Below, piece by piece: positions 34,514 to 47,912 of a stretch of DNA of 64,000 nucleotides (the stretch's first letter is position 1; each line of letters opens with the position of its first letter). Under the pieces are notes generated by a model, which worked only from the letters and a program-made list of their open reading frames with translations, was not told the origin of the DNA and made no database searches. Origin of the DNA: Tetrastigma voinierianum (taxonomy: Eukaryota; Streptophyta; Magnoliopsida; Vitales; Vitaceae). Where the stretch lies: positions 186,001 through 250,000 of the forward strand of contig JAEQBH010005385.1 in assembly GCA_016808115.1 (NCBI GenBank), read 5' to 3'. A program made the position numbers and the translations under genes.

Positions 34514-37500
34514 CGTCACGCCCTGACCTTCCGCCCCGACCCCTGGCTTCGGGCGATCCGAATCGAAGTCCTGGCGCGACATTTGTCTTATACTATATAT
34601 CGGGACTCTCATTATCTCGTTTCTTTCTCGTGAGTCGTACTGCACTCTATCGTGCACAAACAATTCTTCAAGAATAACAAAAATCATTTGTACATATACA
34701 AAAGAACTACCATCTGGAGTGGTGTCCATCACAATTTATATACATTATTATCTGTGAGTCCCATTACTTATACAATTACTTATATATGTACATATTTAAT
34801 GTTGTTCAACATTTACATTGTTTTCAAAAAGAAACAAAAGACTTATATACTAATATACCAAAATCTCTCCAATGGACCCCTATTGATGCTGGACTCTCAA
34901 ATTCGATGATGTGGATCGACTCGCACTCGCTCCTCTTCTCCCTGCACTCCACACCATTGAACACTGCTAAGCTTTACGCTTAGTGGGAACATAAGCATGG
35001 ACAACCACCAATGGCGACTGTCACAAGCTTATACATATGCATTATATATATATCTAAACATATTTCTATAACTTAATTTCCTTATCATTTTATATTCCTA
35101 TCAGATGTCTAACTCATATTCCTATACTTATCATATCTCTAGTCTATATCTTTTTCATCTTTCATTTTATGATTTATTGCATTCTTCACTTCATACTTAT
35201 ACTATCGTATACTTTCCCCCGTTATATGCTCATCTCAGACTTCCTTTCTATATCCTCGTTATCCCGTCCTATTCCTATACTTCATATTTTTCAGACATTC
35301 TTATCTCTCATCTATCCTATACTTCACATGGCCAGATACTTTCTCGTACTTTCAGTGTTATATACTTATTTCATATCAAGTTATACTCTATACTCTTGCT
35401 CTTAATTGTCTCCAGATTTTCTATCGTATAACGATCTATGCTTCTCATATCATGTCATATATTTTATACATATCATTTCTCGTTAGTTTTCATGTCTCGT
35501 GAACAATCTTAGGCTGATATGGGAAATAACCAGCGGTACTGAAGGTATTCATCACCGTATCGCAGATACGCTGCTCTTATTTCGTTTCATGCTGCACCAA
35601 GTGTACTATCACCGTATTTAAGATGATTGCCTATTGTGCGACCTCAAGGAGGCCGCCACCCCGATCCAAACGGATCTATATCATCAATTCAAACGGGCCT
35701 CCTTGGGGCCAAGCCTATGAATATGCCGCAGCGAATCAGATCTTCCCTATGCATGCCTATCTATCCCTCTCACTGTGTCTCTCCCCTAAGGCATAATCGC
35801 CTTTATTACATTTTCGTACATATCCTTAGCAAGCATGAATAACTATTGTTATCATAATTGCTTATGCATATATACTATCATTACTTCTTCTCCTCATTAG
35901 TTCTCATATCTCGTAGTTTCATATTATAATATTTATATATCTATATAATACATATATATTCATATCTCTTTATATCATTTATACATTTTCTATCATGTTT
36001 TAGCTTATTCTCACATTCTCTCTATATTCCTATCATGTAGGCTCTACTTCATTCACATTTTCTTTCATATATGTAAATTCTTACTATTTATGTATACATG
36101 TTCTCATTCCTATGCTTTGTTTCACTAATATCCCAATGTTCTTTATCATTTACGTTTTCTATCATATATGTTCTGAAGTGGTTCCATCTTGATTCCTTCT
36201 GTATGTCTATATATACTCATATCTTTTACGTATCTCTATCATTTGTTCTTAGCATGTTCTATCTATTCATTTTAAGTATATCTATCATATTAATCTATAT
36301 TCATGTCATTTTCTTGAGTAACATGAACATTCCATATATATATATATATATATATATTGCATTTTCTATGTTTTCCTTGTTTCATGCTCATTTATATAAG
36401 AACTTCTCATATACTTGTAAAGTATGATGTCTCATGAATCAGCACCTTTATTCCTATATTCTTATTCCTCTATGAATCCCATTTTCACTTAGAAATCTGA
36501 ACTCAATCCAACTGATCATCCAAAATAAAGTTATAGCAATATGCCAACTAGCTATTTTACCCCATTTAGGGACAAATGAGGCCACTTACTAAGGGGTCTT
36601 AACTTCATATTTTTGACACTATGTCCTTATAATTATCAAAGCAAGGTGCTAAGGGTTCTTATTCCAACCTGAATCACCTTAATTGTTAACTGAACTCATA
36701 TTACTGTCCGAAATAACCCAACTTCTATGTTCTAAGAATCCAAACCAGAGTTAGTTTGCAATATGTCCACTGAGTGGATTTTAAGCCACGAGTCATAATT
36801 TGACGATGTATATTTCTATATGGATGGTTTTTCTGAAGTCTATTTCTGGGACTTCGACTATTAATTGAACCACTCAAACGATAAGAAACTATATGTTGCA
36901 AATAAAATAATAAAACTGGTCAAACCGTAAACAGATGAGCCAGGGTGTACCCAGACACCCCTAAAGTGTACTGGTACATCAGCCAAACACTTAGAATCAG
37001 CAAAATCTTACGACACTGTAAAATGTACAAGTCACCCTTAAAATGCCCTCCTTTAAAATGTGTGTGTTTTCCCCATTTTTCCTGCTATTTTTGATACTCC
37101 AAATCAATTCTATACTTCTTAAACACGCACACTAAACTATTTCATATGTCTCAGAATCTCTTTCACTTGAATTCCTCTTCAATACTTCATCTATGCAACT
37201 CATTGAACTCAAACATGGTTTATATTCATCTCTTATACAAGGCCTAGGGTTTTACCCAACCCAACTTCTTGGCAAGAAATCTAGGATCCCTATCAAAACC
37301 TAGAACAAGAACAATCAGTTCATACTTACATAACCCCCAGAACCCAAAAAACACATGTAATGTGGAACCTAGGTCCTCTCATAGTAAAACTCAGATAAAA
37401 CAAAGGGATTTGGGGATACTCAATATTATACTTTACCCTCCTAGGGTTAGACTACAACCCACAACCCACAAACATATCTGGTACAAGAAATCCCATACAA

Positions 37501-37980
37501 AAACCAAGTAGTTCAAACCTTGGATTACTTGGAACCCTCCTCCTCTCTTCTTCTTTCTTTCTTCTCTCTTCCTCTCTTCCTCTTTCTTCTTTCCCTCCTT
37601 CTCTCTACGGTTCTCTCTCTCAAAATGTGAGACTAAATGTTTGGTCTATCCAGTGGCTTGTTAAGGCCATGTTTTAATCAACAATAAAAACCTTGGCTTT
37701 TGGTTTCTTTCCATTTTTGCACTCCTAAGCCATCTTTTATTATTTCTTTACTTCCATCTTTTCTCTAATTGTCTTGAATCTCATAACTTATTAAATTTCT
37801 ACTTTGCACCATCTTTCATTTATGATTAATTAAACTTTAAGGAAAAATGACTGAATTTACTCCTTTACTCCATTATTAATTCCTGGGCCCTATTTTATTT
37901 CGAAAATTCCCATTTAACTTTCTTTAATATACTCCTAAACAAGTCCCAAACCCATGTTATATATTTCAAGAGATGTTACA
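34514..37980 (-). mobile_element. 3.5-kb LTR-like insertion (TGTAACATCTC...GGGCGTGACG)
   Basis: The host LTR text breaks at ATGTCTTCATGCC (34513) and resumes at ATGTGCCCATCC (37981). On the minus strand the insertion starts TGTAACATCTCTTG and ends GGGCGTGACG (usual end CA). The flanks ATGCC and ATGTG agree at three of five positions, so the TSD is uncertain. The interior is AT-rich with TA runs (36332-36358) and pyrimidine tracts (37520-37620). No retroelement protein is seen. It is most likely a solo LTR of a second gypsy family. Confidence 0.6.
36332..36358. repeat. (TA)n microsatellite
   Basis: A simple alternating TA run lies within the LTR-like insertion. Confidence 0.85.
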
Positions 37981-39578
37981 ATGTGCCCATCCTGAGTCAC
38001 TTCTACCGACTCCTCACACATTCGCTTGTTTTTGAAACATGACAACCGTCACTAGTCGCACTAATGACACACATATACCAAGCCCTTAAAGGGCTCACCA
38101 AGACTCCAATGTGAATGCCAATGGGCAACCCGAGTCATCCGAATTTCATAATAACTTCAAGTCTATGGATAATCGTGTGTCTTATTTTGGCAATTAACTT
38201 TTCAAACTCCACAACCCAGGTTCTACAAATCCCATGTTCCAAGATAAACATGACCGTGTGTCTCTTCAAAGTAACAAAACTTTTCTGGACACACCTGTGG
38301 TCTCTTTTACACTCATGTTCCAAGCTTTTCACCTGAGGGGATTAACGGTCTCCTTCTTGCTCCGCCCAACACACATTAATTATATTTCATTTTATGCTTT
38401 GAACCGTGAGTCATTTATTAGACGGTGTCCAAAGTACGAGTTTACTACCAATTCATCAATACTGATGATGGATGACCATACCCATGCACACACACCCACA
38501 TGCCATGGTCCCTCGTGCATATACACAAAAAGAATGTCACTGCAATTCCTCATGTTACATAAGAAGATGCGGTAATTAATGAACCATTCTCATCACACTT
38601 CATGTCAATTACCATGCAAACATATATTGAAAACATACAGGTTCCATATATTTCATGCTATTATATATAGGATATCGTATCGCTACATTAGCATCCATTA
38701 ATCCAAAGACAACAAATAATGTCATACAACCCTTGTGGCTAACTCTGCTAAAATTCTCTGCCCAATACAATAGCATACAATGGAAGTCGCTTACACGACA
38801 CAAACTCAAAGAACCTACACACTTGCAAAACATGGGTTTTTAAAAAGTTAAGGATCAAACCACTGTCCTGATACAAAGTACATAATGGAATCTTGATCCT
38901 CAATGGGCCTTCCATAGAGTCCATATCAAACTTAAACTGAGTTTGAAATTTGAAGAAGTTATGACTATCTGAAGTCTGAGGTCAACAAGAAAATGACGCC
39001 TGTGTCCCACCCAGAATTTCCCACACACTAATAATGCAGAGCTGCCCACTTTGAACAACTTCAGTCCCATGGGTCATAATTTAAATATACCCATTTTGGT
39101 GACATATATTTTCCCATGGTCCCAGCCACCAAATTTAACCACTAAATTCTGACTGATCACTTTAATCAATGCCATACAAAATATTAAACTTAATGAGCCT
39201 AAAGGAAAACCCGGATGAGTTAACCCTCTGGATTCAACACACATGCCCCCAAGATTACAATTAACCTTGAAAGTGAGGGAGAAAACCCCACCTCAAATAG
39301 CTGGATTCCATTCGCCTTCTGCTTCTCGTGAAAAACCCCAACTAGACCCTGGCAAAAAGCTAGATTCCGATACTCCACTCGTAGCCTCGTCAGCATAGAA
39401 AGAGCCTTAAACTCTCAAACACGGAGTTCACCAGTAAAGCCTCATAAACGCCCCAGAAGCCGCTTCTTCCTCCTCTCTAACGCTTGCTCTGTAACTAAAT
39501 CTCACATGCATTTTTTATTTTGACATTTTCTTGATATTTATACATGAGAGAAATGCAGGGTCTGCACTGGGTTTGACT

Positions 39579-41130
39579 TGTCACGCCCTAGCCTGCTTTT
39601 CGTCCCAAACAATTTCACATTTCATCCTACTAGAAACTTATTGATATTTAAATGACATTATTTTAAAATATTTTTTATTTACTTTCACTGATTTTTCTAA
39701 AACCCTGCTTGGGACCACTTAGTGTCCACACCTAGCACCTTGAAAAATTCTAATTCACTCTAATCAATCCTAAAATTCATTCCATGATTTTGGACTTACT
39801 ACTTAAACAAGCTCATTTCGTCATCTAAAACATGGGGAAAATTACAGGCTCATCATTCAATCACAAAATTATTCATCCTTCCAGCTTAAATCAACTTAAA
39901 ATTTTGTAGCTTTCTTCCTGCCCAATACTACAATCATTAACAATGGAAATGACTTAAAAACCTCCAAAAAATTTGATATTTCCTTTCAACTGCTCCAAAA
40001 TCTCATCATCCTCACTGGTAAGCTCCTATAAACTAGGCATAGTTTGAGAGATGCTCATATGGCTAAGTCATAAATTTATTCATACAATAAACCTGAGATT
40101 CATCGTAAGTGGAATGAGTGTGGCATAGGACCTCTCAAAGACTAGCCAAATCACACTCATATCATCCTTTCCCTGGTCTGGGCCAGAGCAACTGGATTCC
40201 ACAATGGCGCCACTGACAATGATGCAACTTTGAAATGATTTAGGTGGGGTGCCTCATACGCTCTAGTGATATGGACAGATCCTTAAATCCCTGTGGCTTC
40301 ATATGTCTCCAGAGCTTTAAGCTGATAGTTATTGACTGATCCCACCTCTTATTAGATCAGCCATCTGGTCAGCCTCCATGTATCAATGACGCGAGACACT
40401 CTATCCCACTCGGGATATTAAACAAATCTAAAAACATTAAAACATGTTTCTCAAGCAAAAACCCAACTCAATCTTGAGCTTTTAAATAAAAACGTTTCCT
40501 GCTTCTCTAAAAGTACGGACTAGTGGGTCACAGTTATATAAAAATTCTACACTTGAAGTCACAACACCTAAAATAAATCTATTTCTTTTGCATTTATACA
40601 CTAATCAGGTCATAATACTAAAGCCAGACTTCAATGAGACGCACTGAAAATTATCGTGTAGATTTATTTTTGGAAAACAAGTTTCCAAATGGAAATTCTT
40701 GTATCAAATCATTAGCAAATGATATATCTCAAACTTAGTATACATTATTAGATTATTATAGAGATATTTCAATCTGCACCACTCTTTTATTACCATTATT
40801 ATTGCCTCCACACTTATATGTCTATTATCAAGATAGTAAACTCAGTCAACCACTATTATTTCATGCTTTCTTACATCAATATATAAATGAGTGTTGGTAT
40901 ATATATTTTTCTAAAATAAATGATCATGTCTTGACCCAAAACTGGCCAACCCATTATCTAACTTAATAATTTTAAACTTTTTAGATTATCTCACACAAAT
41001 AAGCAAATATTATTTTATTTATTAATATGGAGGAAACTTCATTTTTTTACCAAGCAACCTGAATTTTATCATTTTATGAATCCATAAAAGATGTCAAAAT
41101 ACTAAACCCATAATTATAATATTGTGGACC
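39579..41130. other. LTR-like start and unclassified sequence
   Basis: TGTCACGCCCTAGCCTGC at 39579 looks like a plant gypsy LTR terminus and marks where the family-1 LTR stops. The left flank is TGACT. I found no matching right end or TSD. The text is of middling GC content with no ORF of note. A GGCCAGAGCAACTGGATTCC patch lies near 40185. It could be a truncated LTR. Confidence 0.4.
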
Positions 41131-44100
41131 CCAAATTTGGGGGTCTTGCTCTTATATTTTATTTGATATTTTACTTAGTTTGAATTGACTTATTAGTTTT
41201 TAACTTCATTATTTTTTCTTTTGGGAAGGTATGATTTAATTCTGCTTCCTGGAGATTGTTTGCAGCTCAGCTCAAGTATACATAACAGATGCAGAGCTTA
41301 AGTGGGATGAGATCACTCAACCCATTTGCGTCACCAACTTGAATCAAAATAAAATTTGATATTAGCTCTAATCTTGCGATATACTATTTTTTTTCAATAA
41401 ATGGCTTAAAATAATGTTAAAACTCAAAATATAAAAAATTAATTTACAAATTCATAATTCTTCAAATAAAATAAATAATATACTAATATATAAATAATAA
41501 TTGTATTTATATAAATTATTTGAATTAAACAATATAATGTAACAAAGAACGAAACTTGAATGAACAAATTAATGCTAGAATAATAAATAACTAAAAATAC
41601 CAAACTAACTAGTTAAATAGTAGCAAAACAATAAAATAAAACTTGATTAATATGGCTTAAAATAAACAACTCCAAAGTATCAAATGAAACTCTGTCTCTA
41701 ATCTTCATCCTCATTCTTCAACACATCCAAAATAACATTTTGATCCTTATTATTTCACTAATATTCTGCTTTATTATAAAAGATGTACATCTTTTATATT
41801 GTTGAGTTATCATCTTTTATTAATTAATTAAGAATGTTAAACAAATGACACTCACTTTGGCGTTTAATAAAAGCACTCTAAAATCTGTATCTTAACTATA
41901 ATAATTAAATATCTTATTTGTTTGGAAAACTCATCTCAAGCAAAGATATAACTATAGTAGGAAATAAATTAATGTATAATTTTTTACATTAATAAAATGT
42001 ACATTATTTTGTTATTAACGCTGCAGTTTTTCAAGATATCAAAATTATTTAAAATATAATTGATAATTATTGGTTTAAATAATTTATAAACTAGTGTACC
42101 ATTTTTATAAAAACACATATATGATTGAATAAAATTTAAAAGATAAATAAAATTAAATATAAATATTTTAAAATATAATGGATTAATGATAAATATAAAA
42201 TTTATTCAATATTGTAAAATTGTAATTTATTTAATTCAAACATTCTCATAAATTTTCAGTATACATTTTTAAATATTAAATATCATATAAACTATACTAA
42301 AAAAGTATCTAGAAATTAAAAATGTAAAATAGTTAAAACAATAAGTTTAATATATTAATCAAGTGTATTATAATAGTAATAATTTTTAAAACTCTTATGC
42401 TACAAAAGAGATAACTAAAATATCAAATTTTATAGTTGAATCATTGAAAATCTCAATTACTAAATTAGTTACTTAAAAAAAATTAAATAAAAATTTCAAA
42501 CAAATCGAGCTAATCAAGGCCAAAACCCATGCTTTAGCCAAAAAGGTTAGGTCACCCTGTTTTATTTGGGTCTAACAAACCCAACCCCCAAAAAAAAAAT
42601 TTGGGTTAAAATCAATCGATCGACTCAAACCAAACTCCATATTATTAACTCTATATTAGAAGAATTAAAAAGAAGAGAGACACGGGAAGCAAGGATATAC
42701 ACAAAAAAGATAAGGGTACAACCTAAAGCTCTGTAATGAGGCGCTACAAAGAGAGTCACAAGGTACTCTATGAATCACTCCTTATTTTTTCATACGATTT
42801 ATTACTTTGTTCGAAAAACTATAATTTTTGCTTGTAAATTAAGGTTATTTTATTAATTTATTTGGCAATTCGTGCATTGTTTGGTGACCTATTTTCTTAA
42901 TATATTTGAGAATTGTGTATTAATTTGTTAACATGTTAGAAACCCATAGTAGAATAGTATGATGTACACTAGATGGTAAACTGACATTGATACAAAAAAA
43001 GGGTTTGAATATAAAGCCACATTGAGTTTTATATCAAGTTAAATGAGAATTTACCCTTTCGGCATCTATATGCATTAAATTTTATCTCAGAAATACAAAT
43101 CTTGGCATATAAAATCATCATCTAACGACAAAACTCGCTTATGCTATCCAGGTTAAAGATTAGGAGCACTTTAAATATATTTTATTTTATTCTTTTTGTC
43201 AACATCTATATTTATGAGAAGTGTTTGGAGATCCTTTTGTCTAGGTTTTAGTGTGATGGAGATCGAAATTAAGTTCTTGATTTTCAAAGTTTGGGCATCG
43301 ATTTCAAGGCATATGGATGTTAGAAACTTTTTTTGGATTGTCATTTGATTGTGATCAAGGGATTGTGATTTCACTTTTTTTTTATTTAAGTGGATTATGT
43401 CAGTGAAGTTATGAGCTCAAAGCCATTCTTAATCTTGCCATTTATTGTTTTGAGGTTTTTTCGTAAGATTTTAATGTTAAATCATGCACCTTATCCGTTA
43501 TCAATTAATCTCATTGATTTTATATCATATTTATGGTTCAAATTTTGTTACTTCTTCCCATGTGTTTTTATATGTTGATTTCGATGTATTTATGATTAAC
43601 ACTTTATATCTTGACTATGACATATTCATGTTTATATAGACTGATATTTTGTTTTATTTTTTTAAATGTACCCATCATTTAATATGATTTGATGTTTGAC
43701 TATCATATGATTTGACTTGTGTGTATACTTTATTTTCTTTTATTTACTCACAACTATTTGATTTAATTTGATTTGATTTTTATATATTACTATTTATTTA
43801 AGATCACGATTTTCTCTTATTTATCTAACGCTACCATGAATGCCTCTTGGCTCTTGGCATGTCCCAAAGGCCATGAGGTCTATTTTCCCACCCATTTTCC
43901 TTGGTTCGTTTATTTTCAAACCCATTAAGTTTACCTTTATCCTTTTTTTTTTTTCTTATTTTTAGTAACAATTTCTTTGTTCTATTTATTTTCTTCTTAT
44001 CTATTTTCAAACTATTATTTAAAATCATTTTTTTCAACTTCAAAACTCAAAAAATAATTCTTTATTTTCAAAAAATTCACTTTTAATTCATAAAAGATAA

Positions 44101-44383
44101 AAATATGTAAAATTTGTTTTATTTATATTTTAAAAAAAAACTTTAAGATTCAAAAATTCAACATTTACTTTCTTTAAATTTCCCAAATCAAATATTAATT
44201 TTCAAATCTCTTCCTTTTTTTTATAATGAATTTTTTTTTCCAATTCTCTAATTAAATTTTTATTTTTCAAATTTCTCATTTTTTTAACCTAATTTTCAAA
44301 ATTCTAAAGGCACAATCGATTATATAATTCCAATGAAATGAAATTTTATAGAGTTGAGTCGTGTGCTAAATAAATGGGCCTTA
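41131..44383. other. AT-rich stretch without genes
   Basis: A near-perfect palindrome (GGACCCCAAATTTGGGGGTC) at about 41136-41155 opens with TGTGGACCCC and may be another LTR start. The rest is very AT-rich with no coding signal. ORFs at 43171-44086 are low-complexity (Lys- or Phe-rich). Confidence 0.55.
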
Positions 44384-45597
44384 GACCATGTTTGGTACGC
44401 AGTAGATTGGGGCATGATTAATTTTGGGTTCTGACCGACTAATCGGGCCTGACTAGGACTGACAAATTTATCGTCCCGTGCTCGTACAAATTTCGTGATA
44501 CAAAATTACGTGGACTTTTATCCTACTTAAGTACATACTCTAATTGGGCGTGGTAGTTGTTTTTCTACTTAATGTCAATGTAATTTTTTTAAATTAACAC
44601 TGAAAGTAGGATGGCAACTAAGATTGTATTATTTGATTCCTCGTCTAGCTTCATTCTACTAAGATCGCTTAATTTAATTTTAATCGGCTTTTAATAGGTT
44701 TTGAGAGTTTTGTTTTCTCAAATCCGATAATGTCTCGTGATTACATTTCCTCTCAGAAACCCAAAAATTAAATTTTCAAAATGGCAAAATGTTAATAAAA
44801 ATAATAAATTGCCATAAGGGTTCAAAGAAGCCTAGAAAATCGATCTCATTTAATGAAACGAACGCGCCATGCAAATCCTTGTCCTCGAGAATGAAATGCT
44901 TAACCCGTGAAAGTTTCTCGTCAATTATGAGACAAACCTGAAATTTTTCCATTTTCCGTAATAGTTGTCAAGCATTTAGGTGACTGAGATTTCCTACTTA
45001 AAAATCTCGAAAGTTAGGTCGGCTCTGGGCAGAACGCCCGAACGGCGTTAATACGACCTCCCACCCCATGATCCAAAATAATAAATAATAAGCCCCGCCT
45101 CGATTATATTTTAAAAAAATAATTTTATTATTTTATTTTTATACTTTAATATACATAATAATAATTATTATAATGCTTTTTTAATAAATACCTATGTAAA
45201 AATTATAATATATTTTTTTTGGGATAATATATATTCAATTTATATATTGTTAAATTTAGATTTTTATAATATATTATATCATATATAATATATTAAGCTA
45301 TTTTTATTTCCTATATTTATTATTATTATTTTATAATATATTAGTTAATAAAATTCTTTTGTTTAAATTTTAGTTACATTAATTATTTTTTGTAAAAACT
45401 TATAATATTTTCATTCCCGCCATCTCGGCGAGACCCACTGATTTGGGGTTAAAAACCAAGACAAAATAACCTCCACCTTCACTAATTTTGTCCTCATTTA
45501 GCTCAGTCCCACAGATCTATCAAACTGGCCGCACTTCACTAATTCCTGTCCAAAAATTACTCTTAACTCTCCTGTCCCGCTTTACCAAACACAGCCT
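44384..45597. mobile_element. PIF/Harbinger-like non-autonomous element, TTA TSD
   Basis: The left end GACCATGTTTGGTA and the reverse complement of the right end, GGCTGTGTTTGGTA, form an inverted repeat with 11 of 14 identities. TTA lies on both sides (44381-44383 and 45598-45600). TTA/TAA duplication and TGTTTGGTA ends fit the Harbinger group. The 1.2-kb interior is AT-rich with GC-richer subregions (44400-44520, 44860-45070) and no transposase. Confidence 0.62.
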
Positions 45598-45600
45598 TTA

Positions 45601-46090
45601 ATGTACATTACGTTCTTATATGACTGAGCGTTGAATCTTCCGTGACCCCTTCCCACCCTTTTATCATTTAAGCCAAAGTATCAAGGCTTTTAATATATCT
45701 TTTTATTTATAATATATTTTCATTTATCTCATTAATCTTATTTTAAATATTTATCATTTCGCTTTTAATTTTTTTGTATTTATCTTTTTTTTTTAATTTT
45801 ATATATTTTTATTTTTTGAAGATAAAAATAATTTCATTAATTCAAATTAACAATACATCGATAGAAACATAGAATCAAAATCGCTAAAAATCATAAATGA
45901 TGAAACAACATTCATCCAGGTTAATGATATAATGAATTGACTCAAAGCCTATATATTCGATAATGGAAATGCCACGATTCGATATTACACTAGCTACAAT
46001 ATACTACATGCGACTAAATTCATAGTATATCACGGTCATCGATTTAATATCTTGTCCCGAAGTTAGCATATTTTTGTCGTTAATCATCAA
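45601..46090. other. AT-rich flank without genes
   Basis: No coding or repeat signal was recognised. It ends in ATCAA, the TSD of the next element. Confidence 0.65.
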
Positions 46091-47912
46091 TGTACTTCCC
46101 ATTTCTATCCGTTGACAAACCTCACAACTCCTGAATACTGCGGATGTTGGGTAACCCAACAACACTCTCGAAAATCGAGCAGAGTCTTCTTTGTACGGGG
46201 AGCTCTACCCAAAATACAACATGTCCCAACATTTTACAAAGACTACTCCGGGTTCATGTGCGCAAAAACACGCCACGATCAATACTACAAAATATATCCA
46301 ACCAACTATATTATGGTTCAAGAGTTAATAAATCACTCTTAATTAAACATATATTAAGATTTCACAATTTTAATACATGCGTTAAGGCCAGAAAATCTCG
46401 AAGCCAAAATCCCTGCTTTCTTCTGGGAACCCGCCTAGTGAGCTGTCCTCCCATACACTTCGCACCGAAATAAATGATCTCTCGACAGTGACGACACGCC
46501 TATTAGCGATAATTTCTACATTTAGCTACTCCCCACCTATGCACATGTCGAAGTGACAACCAAACACACTTAAGCAAATACATAACTCACTTGAATGTCT
46601 ATATGCCTAATCCCATGTCTCGAGTCCCTCACCGCCAACTCCCCTGCCACACATGCCTAATCCAAATGCGAGTAGAAATACAATAAAACAAAAGCTTTGT
46701 TCTCGAAACACACTAACAGCCTCGGTAAATATATCGACTACCATCCGATACGAATCACGATCATTTTTCCGAAATAGTCACACGGTCAACACCGAGATGA
46801 ACTGTTAACCACTCTCCAAGGCAATTCTTCTGAAAATCTTCCTTGAAATTCCTTTCATAATCGTTTTCATTTTCTTTCTTTATTTTTCTCTTCATGTCAT
46901 GCACTCACACTTACCAATTCCAGGGTGCCCCGGTGCATATGGAATGCATTATGCCAATTCCAAAATAATCTACGCGAATATACTTTTACATGCATATATT
47001 AACAAAATTTAACTCACATAAATCACATTATTCAATTCACAAAAATAACATCAAAATTAGCTCACATGGGCTAATTAACATGTCCAAGCAATTCATTTTG
47101 AATTACCCAACAACACAAAAATCACACCAAAAATCACGTGAATGCTGAAACCCTGCCCAAGACTGCTCACCCGCCATACAAGCGGATTTCTTCACTTCTG
47201 CCTCAAAGCATTTTGAGGATCGAAACACGCTCATCCGTGCCCCAACAAATCCCCATCCAGAAAATGTACCTCTCTTTGTACCCAAAAAAAACAACAAAAA
47301 TAGGAAAAGATCTCACCCTCGAGTTGCCTGAACTCCACAAAATCTGCGCTCCACGTAGCCCTTGCCGCTGCAAACAACTTTGCTTCTCGTCTCGACGGCA
47401 ACCCGACTCAGCCCAAACGAGGTGAAATCTGCAGGTCACACTCTTACTTTAAAATCAAAACTCAACTCACTGCACGTTTTGCTCTTTCCTTTGGAGAAGA
47501 AGATCATTCCCTTTGTCTTTATTCACTTAAACATTTCAAAAAATCTGCGATCATCAGTTCCAAGCTTGATTTTCGAATAGCTACTGGCCAATTTAAACCA
47601 TTCAATTATTCCTCATACTAATCATTTAACATGTGTCACATGGGGTATACTTTAGTATGCTTACTTTTCGGCCACATCACATGTCTCTCACAAAACCGTT
47701 TTCTTTACTGCAGATCACAATCTGGATGCTCGAAAAACGCAAATCTCGACTTGTCTCAAAATTAATAAATTCAATTTTTCTAGTTTTATCTCGTGAGATG
47801 ATTCTAAACTTAAAGCCCCGCTTTTTATCCGAGATTTAGAAGAGTTTCGGATTTTGACCGAAATTACCATTTTACTATTTTTCAGAAAATTCGAATTTTC
47901 CCGGGTTTTACA
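46091..47912 (-). mobile_element. Family-1 solo LTR, short subtype, copy 3, TSD ATCAA
   Basis: It runs from TGTACTTCCC to GGGTTTTACA with ATCAA on both sides (46086-46090 and 47913-47917). At 1822 bp it is the best-defined short-subtype copy. It shares blocks with 1-1591, in reverse with 24843-26698, and more distantly with the long-subtype LTRs. No internal region lies between the ends, so it is a solo LTR. ORFs at 47103-47439 are incidental. Confidence 0.9.

Larger units (their letters stand above)
33872..39578 (-). mobile_element. Family-1 LTR, long subtype, as 5' LTR of the gypsy gag (interrupted)
   Basis: It begins TGTGACACCC on the plus strand and matches 60853-63417 block by block: CATAATTTAACAAAAA, GTCATTCATGAGTCATAG, GGGTTACTCCCACC, GTGAGTCATTTATT and GTTCCATATATTTCATGC. 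A 3.5-kb insertion (34514-37980) splits it. Its right end (the TGTAAAACCC end) is missing, because another sequence starts at 39579. Placed next to the primer region and gag, it links the six family-1 LTRs to a Ty3/gypsy, probably Tat-lineage, element. Confidence 0.82.

Noticed and set aside
43831..44086. Lys-rich (minus) and Phe-rich (plus) overlapping ORFs
   Set aside because: Low-complexity A/T-rich DNA gives both. There is no other support for coding.
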